A stretch of 42,262 nucleotides of DNA, from positions 1 to 42,262 of the forward strand of contig JAJVIE010000018.1 of the NCBI GenBank assembly GCA_022072175.1, written 5' to 3'. The position numbers and the translations under genes were made by a program. Source of the stretch: Candidatus Omnitrophota bacterium. Lineage in GTDB: Bacteria > Omnitrophota > Gorgyraeia > 2-02-FULL-51-18. The notes under the pieces are model-generated. The model worked only from the letters and a program-made list of their open reading frames with translations, was not told where the DNA came from and did not search any database. Positions 37,554-42,262 of the stretch are shown here, piece by piece. Positions within the stretch are counted from its first letter, which is position 1. Each line of letters opens with the position of its first letter.

Positions 37554-38269
37554 CAGGCGGCCCTCCGGGGCGCTTCGCCGGTGTAGATGGGGGTATCACC
37601 CCAGACGCGCAGATCGACGCGCTCCCAGCCCTCGACGGCGGCCTTCTCGGCGATGCCATTGAGATTGACGCAGACGCGGCGCACGCTGCCGCCGGAGAGC
37701 TTGACCAGGTGGTCGAGCAGATCCTCGGCGACCTTGATGCCGGCGGCGTAGATCGGCGCCAGGGCCTTGGCGTCCTGGAGGCTGACCGGCTGCGCCGGCA
37801 CCCAGGAGAGCACGCGGCTGTGGAAGCGCTCCCACTTCTTGAGCTTCTGCGGCAGCATTTCCTCGCCGGCGATGATGATCGGGCTCTGGCTGCCTTCGTA
37901 GATGTCGCGCACCAACTCCACGAGGCCATCGCTGCGGGTGCAGTGGTCGAACTCGTCGATCATCAGCGGCCGGCGGCTGGCGGCGAGCTGGGTGCAGATC
38001 GCGTCGAGCATCTGCGGGATAGTGCCGTTCTGGCGCATGCCCATCTCGACCAGGATTTTTTCCAGCAGGGCCTTGCGGCCCCAGGCGCTGCGCATCTGCA
38101 CGTAGTAGGCGCGCGTGGTGTTGGCGGCGGCGAGCAGGCTGGTGGTCTTGGCGTAGCCGGCCGGGCCGTAGAGCACGGCGAAGCCGGGGAGGCCATTGGC
38201 GCGGCCGTTGAGGCGCTCGACGGCGGTGCGCACCAGGTCTAGATTGTGAATCTGAGCGGTTTGTGACAT
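37553..38269 (-). CDS. B: MuB-like target-selection ATPase
   Basis: A 238-residue AAA+ ATPase. Start at MSQTAQIHNL, with AGGAG 11 bases before. Walker A GPAGYAKTT at residues 35-43 and Walker B LMIDEFDH at 102-109 are clear; the later LSGGSVRRVCVNLNGIAEKA fits the sensor 2/lid region. MuB binds target DNA and activates the transposase, giving immunity to self-insertion. It starts 50 bp after the transposase stop. Confidence 0.92.
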   Translation of the reverse strand: MSQTAQIHNLDLVRTAVERLNGRANGLPGFAVLYGPAGYAKTTSLLAAANTTRAYYVQMRSAWGRKALLEKILVEMGMRQNGTIPQMLDAICTQLAASRRPLMIDEFDHCTRSDGLVELVRDIYEGSQSPIIIAGEEMLPQKLKKWERFHSRVLSWVPAQPVSLQDAKALAPIYAAGIKVAEDLLDHLVKLSGGSVRRVCVNLNGIAEKAAVEGWERVDLRVWGDTPIYTGEAPRRAA

Positions 38270-38318
38270 TCTTGAAGCTCCTATGTAGTTGCAGCAAACG
38301 GGCCGTTGCGTGATGGCG

Positions 38319-40460
38319 TCACGCAGCGGCCTTTCTCTTTCCCGCTTCGGCGCGGTATTGCGCGGAATTCGGGTACATCCGGTGCCAGCGGGCATCGGCT
38401 TCGGTGGTGGCTTGGCCGGCAGCGATCGCGGCATCGAGCGCGAGCCAGTCGGCGTAGTTCTCGGCGGGGCTGCGCTCCGAGCGGGAGCGCGTGGCCTGGG
38501 GCTGGACGAAATTGCAGTCTTCAGCTGCGCTTTCGTCCGCTGTCACCGGCAAGGCGCGCTGCGCCTCGGTTTCGACCGGCACCGGAATGGACGAAAGCGC
38601 CTCGGCATCGATCACGCGGCCGCCGAGCACGATCTGGCTGCTGGCCGGGGCGGCGATGGCCGGAGCGCCGTGCAGTTCCTCCAGGATCTCGTCGCGCTTG
38701 GCATCGACACGCGCCAGGCGGCCCTTGGCGCGCTTCTCGCGGGCCTGCTGCACCACAGCCACAGGCATGTAGTAGCGGCTGTTGCCGTTGGCCTGCGCTT
38801 CGCAGATGAAGCGGCCCTCGGGCGTATAGACCCAGATGCGCGACGGGTCGTGGATGTCGTAGGCGATCTGGGCTTCGATGCCGTGGAATTCGGCCAGCTC
38901 GCGGGCGAAGTAGATGTTGGTGAAGAGGTTGATCTCGGCACGCTGGATGGTGCGAGTAACGCGCGGCCGGAACAGGGTCTCGGTATCTTCGGCGCGGAGC
39001 ACTTCCGGCTTCCAGCCACGAGCCTCGAAGGCGCGCCAGGCGAGATCCGGCGAGGTGCCCTTGAGGGTGCGGTGCGCCTTGGCGTTGTAGTCGGCGACGC
39101 GGGCCTCGATGAACTGGATGAAGACGTCGAAGGGGATCAGGGGGATGGCGCCGCCGCTTTTCAACGCCTTGCGGGTCACCTTGAACTGTTGCAGGCGGGC
39201 CTCCCGATCCATCGCTGCGCCGATGTAGCTGGGCAGCTGCTTGGCGGCCTGGACGAAGATGGTCTGGTGGGCGCGCTCGATGACGCCGCGTGCCTGCGAG
39301 TTGTAGGCAATGCTGTGGCGGATGTCGGTGCCGAGGCGATTCATCAGGCCGGTGGTCTCGTCTTTCATCATGGCGTTCTGGTAGCCGCCACCGTTATCGA
39401 CGTAGAAGATCGCCGGGATGCCGTTGCGCTCGGCGGCGTAGCGGATGGCATCGGCGACGGCGGTACCGGATTCGGCCAGGTCGATGCTCCAGCCGACGCA
39501 GCGGCGCGTGGCGATATCGAGGATGGCGGTGATTTCCGGGCGGAAGGGGCGGCCATGCAGCGGGTGCTGCACTTCGGCGTCGAAGCAATGCCCGTCGGCC
39601 GTCCAGATGTCGTTCGGCTCCAGGTGCGAGAAGTCGCGCCGGACGAAGGGCTGGATGTTCTTGAGTTCGCGCGGCCCCATGCGGCCACGTTCCCGCGTGA
39701 CAGTGCCGAGCTTGTCGAGGAAGCGGCGCACCTGGTGGATCGAGGGGCGCTCGGCAGCAGACCACACGTTACAAGCATCGCGATAGGCGGCCTCGACGGA
39801 GGGTTTTTGCGGCTGCTGGTAACGCTCCAGGAAGACCTTTGCCCAGGGCGGCACGGTCATGTCGCGCTGCGCCACGCGGGGCGTCAGATCGCCGGCGGAC
39901 AGCCAGCGCTTTAGGGTGCGGATCGACGGCAGGCCGGTGTCGTTGGCGCCCTTGCGGCCCCGACCGTCGCGGGCCAGTTGCAGGGAGCGGACGATGACCT
40001 GGTCGGCGCGACCGCTGGCAGCCAGGGCGAGCAGCGTTTGCATGGCCACTTCCTGACTGCATCCGGCTTCGACCTGGAAGCGGCGGATCGCGGCGACCAC
40101 GCCGGCGCGGGCATCGCGCTCCAGGCGCTGGTGGTCGGTAAGGTCGGTGCAGGCTTGCGGAATAAGAAGGCCGGCGAGCGATGGCGCTGCCGGCAAAGGC
40201 GCCGGGAGGTTAGCGGCGCTGGAGGAGATGGTGGTTTCGGTGAGCTTGCGCTCCAGGAGGGCCTTGCGGGCCTCGACGGGCAGCGAGGCGACGGCGAATT
40301 CCTTGCGGGTGCCATTGCGGCCGCCGCGTGCGGCGACTTCGCGGAATGACCAGCTACGGACGGTGGCGCTGTGGATGATTCCGCGTTCTGTTCCTGGTAG
40401 TCCTGGCAGCTTGAGGCTTGCCAGCTCGGCGGCGGAATAGTGGGTTTTCGCGGCGGTCAT
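38319..40460 (-). CDS. A: MuA-like DDE transposase
   Basis: A 713-residue transposase. Residues 1-75 form a Mu-type winged-helix DNA-binding domain (YSAAELASLKLPGLPGTERGI), similar to that of the repressor. The rve core has the acidic triad: D289 in TADG, D355 in YVDNGGGY, E395 in GVIERAHQ. The following beta-barrel domain contains LFRPRVTRTIQRAEINLF. Length is near Mu A (663). It joins phage ends to target DNA and drives replication by transposition. It overlaps the preceding gene by 4 bp. Confidence 0.97.
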   Translation of the reverse strand: MTAAKTHYSAAELASLKLPGLPGTERGIIHSATVRSWSFREVAARGGRNGTRKEFAVASLPVEARKALLERKLTETTISSSAANLPAPLPAAPSLAGLLIPQACTDLTDHQRLERDARAGVVAAIRRFQVEAGCSQEVAMQTLLALAASGRADQVIVRSLQLARDGRGRKGANDTGLPSIRTLKRWLSAGDLTPRVAQRDMTVPPWAKVFLERYQQPQKPSVEAAYRDACNVWSAAERPSIHQVRRFLDKLGTVTRERGRMGPRELKNIQPFVRRDFSHLEPNDIWTADGHCFDAEVQHPLHGRPFRPEITAILDIATRRCVGWSIDLAESGTAVADAIRYAAERNGIPAIFYVDNGGGYQNAMMKDETTGLMNRLGTDIRHSIAYNSQARGVIERAHQTIFVQAAKQLPSYIGAAMDREARLQQFKVTRKALKSGGAIPLIPFDVFIQFIEARVADYNAKAHRTLKGTSPDLAWRAFEARGWKPEVLRAEDTETLFRPRVTRTIQRAEINLFTNIYFARELAEFHGIEAQIAYDIHDPSRIWVYTPEGRFICEAQANGNSRYYMPVAVVQQAREKRAKGRLARVDAKRDEILEELHGAPAIAAPASSQIVLGGRVIDAEALSSIPVPVETEAQRALPVTADESAAEDCNFVQPQATRSRSERSPAENYADWLALDAAIAAGQATTEADARWHRMYPNSAQYRAEAGKRKAAA

Positions 40461-40747
40461 TCGCCTTCTCCCATCTGCGTCTTGAGTTGTTTGATCTTGC
40501 GGGCGGCCTCGTCGCGCTGGCGTTCCAGGCGGCCAAGTTCGGCATTCAGGGCTTCGCGGCCGATCAACAGGCGGCCGCCGCGCACGCCGGCCAGCCAGGC
40601 GGTAAGCGCGGTGGTCTCGGCGGAAGCCTCGAAGGCCGGGATGAATTCGAGGGGCGCGCGCCAGGCTTCGCGGCTCGGGGCCGTCCAGGCGTGGAGCTGG
40701 TGCTCGGTGATGTTCTGGCCGGTGAGGCGATCTATCTGACGACGCAT
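40457..40747 (-). CDS. Hypothetical early protein with coiled coil
   Basis: A 96-residue protein starting MRRQIDRLTGQNITEHQLHAWTAPSREAWRAPLEFIPAFE, with a helical, charged C-terminus (LNAELGRLERQRDEAARKIKQLKTQM) likely a coiled coil. The N-terminal part is similar to small proteins between Ner and transposase in related phages. I know no function. It overlaps the transposase start. Confidence 0.65.
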   Translation of the reverse strand: MRRQIDRLTGQNITEHQLHAWTAPSREAWRAPLEFIPAFEASAETTALTAWLAGVRGGRLLIGREALNAELGRLERQRDEAARKIKQLKTQMGEGE

Positions 40748-40749
40748 GT

Positions 40750-41073
40750 CTAGGCAGCTAGGGCGAGGTTGCCATTGACCACGCGGCTGGCCGCGTTACA
40801 CTGTACGGCGCGGAACCCTCTCGGCTTCGGCTCCCCGTTTTCGTAGTAACGCGACGGCCAGATTTCCTTCGGATGCACGCCGAGTGCGTCGGCAATGCGC
40901 TTCTCGTTCGCCGGATAGCTCCTCACGAAACAGGAGGAAAGCGACGTCGAATCGCGCAGGCCGTAAGCCTTGGCGATACCGGCCAGCGTGATTCCGCGCT
41001 TGTGCAGGGCCGCCTTGATGTCGGCCGGGTGCCAGTCCTCACGACTGGCTTTTTTTGCGGGGCGGGTTGTCAT
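40750..41073 (-). CDS. ner: Ner-like early regulator
   Basis: A 107-residue protein with the Ner/Nlp pattern DWHPADIKAALHKRGITLAGIAKAYGL, the helix-turn-helix, then YPANEKRIADALGVHPKEIWPSRYY. Ner represses the early and repressor promoters in Mu. It is the first gene of the leftward early operon, directly after the TTGACA promoter. The C-terminal 25 residues are not conserved. Confidence 0.92.
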   Translation of the reverse strand: MTTRPAKKASREDWHPADIKAALHKRGITLAGIAKAYGLRDSTSLSSCFVRSYPANEKRIADALGVHPKEIWPSRYYENGEPKPRGFRAVQCNAASRVVNGNLALAA

Positions 41074-41090
41074 GTATTTGCGACCTGTTC

Positions 41091-41240
41091 GGTTGTTCGA
41101 TAGGTGGCATGTTAGGAAGTAATCTCCCTACTGTCAACACTTCCGAACTCCGCATACATAGATTTTGGGCGTGGTTTGTTCGATAAGTTAGGAATCAATG
41201 AGTTAGGAGCTTCCGAACTCGCTGCACAATTTCCGTTCTC
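41091..41240. promoter_or_regulatory. Operator-like repeats between repressor and ner
   Basis: Several words repeat here. CTTCCGAACTC occurs at 41140..41150 and 41210..41220. A bipartite element of TTCGATA and GTTAGGAA occurs at about 41095..41118 and 41179..41193, with another GTTAGGA at 41202..41208. A related TTCCGTTCTC is at 41231..41240. They flank the early promoter and lie before the repressor start, where Mu has operators O1-O3 and the transposition enhancer. The repressor and the MuA N-terminus would be expected to bind here. Confidence 0.6.
41109..41137 (-). promoter_or_regulatory. Early promoter (Pe) driving ner and transposition genes
   Basis: On the - strand TTGACA (41137..41132), a 17-bp spacer and TAACAT (41114..41109) make a strong sigma70-type promoter. 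It lies 36 bp before the ner start, with an operator-like word directly behind the -35. Repression in the lysogen is expected. Confidence 0.75.
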
Positions 41241-41264
41241 GACTTCCATACTTGGGTGTTGAGT

Positions 41265-41978
41265 ATGGAAGCTGGCGGGCAGTGGTTTTCAGCGGAAGAC
41301 CTGGCGAAGGTCGGAGCGCGTGGTGTGCTTGGTATTCCAGGCACGGCCAGGGGATGTCGTGACAAGGCGCAGCGCGAGAAGTGGCCCGCAAAGCAGGTTC
41401 AGGGTAAGGGTGGAAAGGGCGGCGTCCTGACGCTCTACCAGCCGCCTGCGCAGGTGCTCGCTGCAATTGATGCGATCGGCGATCTGCCTCCGCCCTCGCC
41501 CACCAGGGAAAAGCCCGTCCCTGCCTCGCATCGCGTCGAGCAGCCGCTCGCTGGATATGTCGCAATCCCGCTCTACAACGGTGTGCGCGCGGCCGCCGGC
41601 GACGGCGCCCTGGTCGAGCACGAAACGCCCGACGACGCGCTGGTGTTCAAGGAACAGTGGGTGCGGATGGAACTGGGCGCCCGGCCGCAGGATCTCTACC
41701 TGATCCGCGTGGCGGGTGATTCGATGGAGCCGACCTTGCGGTCAGGCGATGTGATCCTGGTCGATCGGCGCGCCACGCGGCCGGATCGAGAGGGCGTCTA
41801 TATCCTGCGGATGAATGACATGTTGCTGGTGAAGCGGCTCCAGGCGCTGCCTGGTGGCGTGGTGCGCGTCATCAGCGATAACGCGGCCTTCGCGCCCTTC
41901 GACATCAAGGCCGCTGAGTTTGGTGGCGCAGAGCTGGCGATCATCGGCCGCGTCGTCTGGACTGGCCGCCGGATGTAA
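41265..41978 (+). CDS. c: Phage repressor: Mu-type DNA-binding domain fused to S24 peptidase domain
   Basis: A 237-residue protein, the only + strand gene in the phage. The ATG is used; a GTG at 41256 is possible. Residues 5-55 resemble the Mu repressor/transposase N-terminal fold (WFSAEDLAKVGARGVLGIPGTARGCRDKAQREKWPAKQVQGKGG). The C-terminal part is S24/LexA-like: VAGDSMEPTLRSGDVILVD with the catalytic Ser at 153 and LLVKRLQ with Lys at 190. This suggests possible cleavage or SOS response, unlike Mu c, which lacks S24. No dimer motif is obvious in the linker. Confidence 0.92.
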   Translation: MEAGGQWFSAEDLAKVGARGVLGIPGTARGCRDKAQREKWPAKQVQGKGGKGGVLTLYQPPAQVLAAIDAIGDLPPPSPTREKPVPASHRVEQPLAGYVAIPLYNGVRAAAGDGALVEHETPDDALVFKEQWVRMELGARPQDLYLIRVAGDSMEPTLRSGDVILVDRRATRPDREGVYILRMNDMLLVKRLQALPGGVVRVISDNAAFAPFDIKAAEFGGAELAIIGRVVWTGRRM

Positions 41979-41986
41979 CGTGGCCA

Positions 41987-41996
41987 GTGCCAAAAG
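41987..41996 (-). repeat. Inner transposase-site-like repeat near the left end (L2)
   Basis: The word TTTTGGCACT, on the - strand, is an exact match to those at 143 and 165. It lies 136 bp from the L1 core and just after the repressor stop. It fits an inner L site. Confidence 0.55.
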
Positions 41997-42122
41997 CCCC
42001 GCGAAATTGGCCGGCCGACGTGCCGTCTCGCGCAAAGTAACGCCGGGCCGCTCGGCTATGCCGATCCCGCGTCATCCCGCATGGTTGCGGGCCTTCCCGG
42101 CTCTCCGGGGTCGGTGATGGCC

Positions 42123-42148
42123 TGTGCCAATACGCTCACCTCCCCACA
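42123..42148 (-). repeat. Phage left end with terminal site (L1)
   Basis: Read inward on the - strand this begins TGTGGGG and reaches GCGTATTGGCACA, parallel to the right end (TGTAAGG to GCGTTTTGGCACT) with the core 16 bp inside in both. Symmetry sets the phage end at 42148. A following 5-bp duplicate is not seen. Confidence 0.6.
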
Positions 42149-42201
42149 CGGCGCGCGTCCGCCCGCCCATAATCTCCCCATCGACCGAGCAAGGGATCAC
42201 C

Positions 42202-42262
42202 ATGTTCCAGGTGCGCATCCACGGCCGCGGCGGGCAGGGCGTCGTCTCCGCCGCGGAAATGC
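42202..42262 (+). CDS. Host 2-oxoacid:ferredoxin oxidoreductase gamma subunit (partial)
   Basis: ATG with AAGGGA 6 bases before opens a frame reading MFQVRIHGRGGQGVVSAAEM before the window ends. HGRGGQGVVxAAE is the N-terminal mark of the gamma subunit of pyruvate/2-oxoacid:ferredoxin oxidoreductases. The phage end lies only 53 bp upstream, so the promoter may be disturbed. The family is clear though only 20 residues are visible. Confidence 0.8.
   Translation, partial: MFQVRIHGRGGQGVVSAAEM

Larger units (their letters stand above)
127..42148 (-). mobile_element. Complete Mu-like transposable prophage, inverted in the window
   Basis: Gene order follows phage Mu from repressor, Ner, A and B through Gam, GemA, Mor, lysis, head, contractile tail, fibre and a com plus modification pair. 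Both proposed ends read TGT inward and carry a TTGGCAC core 16 bp inside the terminus: TGTAAGG at 127 with a core at 143, and TGTGGGG on the - strand from 42148 with a core ending at 42132. I see no broken essential gene. No identical 5-bp target duplication is visible (left CAGCC, right CGGCG), so the exact ends are inferred from end symmetry. Confidence 0.9.

Noticed and set aside
1-42262. CRISPR arrays, rRNA genes and insertion sequences
   Set aside because: I saw no regularly spaced direct repeats of CRISPR size, no rRNA-like sequence, and no transposase other than MuA.

Overview
The window is essentially one complete Mu-like transposable prophage, about 42.0 kb from roughly 127 to 42148, with short host flanks. 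The DNA is GC-rich. The left flank encodes part of a protein resembling the N-terminal domain of cyclopropane-fatty-acyl-phospholipid synthase. The right flank starts a 2-oxoacid:ferredoxin oxidoreductase gamma subunit. A betaproteobacterium of the Rhodocyclales type is my best guess, from general resemblance only. No host marker gene is present.

The phage is inverted relative to the window: its left (early) end is at 42148 and its right end at 127. Only the S24-type repressor (41265..41978) reads on the + strand; all other phage genes read on the - strand. Going leftward: operator/early promoter; Ner; MuA transposase; MuB; small early regulators; Gam; ASCH and HNH proteins; a diversity-generating retroelement (DGR); GemA; the Mor activator; two small exported proteins; lysis genes (holin, transglycosylase, nested Rz/Rz1); packaging and portal (Mu gp25-29-like); an inserted block of four to six structural-looking genes; head genes (gp30, protease/scaffold, capsid); a Mu-type contractile tail (gp35 to gp48, with an extra PAAR protein); a glycine-rich fibre with its assembly protein; and finally a Com-like zinc-finger gene overlapping a DNA methyltransferase, in the place of Mu com-mom.

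The most notable system is the DGR at about 31.5-34.1 kb. It comprises a reverse transcriptase with a YVDD box, an Avd-like accessory protein, one template repeat (TR, 32617..32723) and two target genes. Each target is a DUF1566-like lectin-fold protein ending in a variable repeat (VR1 33290..33396, VR2 33773..33879). Aligned by eye over 107 positions, TR differs from VR1 at 11 sites and from VR2 at 9. All 20 differences fall on coding-strand adenines of the TR, the signature of adenine-directed mutagenic retrohoming. The cassette sits among the early/middle genes, not beside the tail fibre.

A second unexplained signal is the heptamer GCGTTAC/GTAACGC. I count about 46 copies, evenly spread and in both orientations, where base composition predicts roughly five. 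Other regulatory structure includes matching dyads (TTAAC-N4-GTTA followed by ATAGAGC in the - strand sense) before the lysis module and before the protease gene, which are candidate Mor-dependent late promoters. There is also a strong sigma70-type early promoter set among repeated operator-like words.
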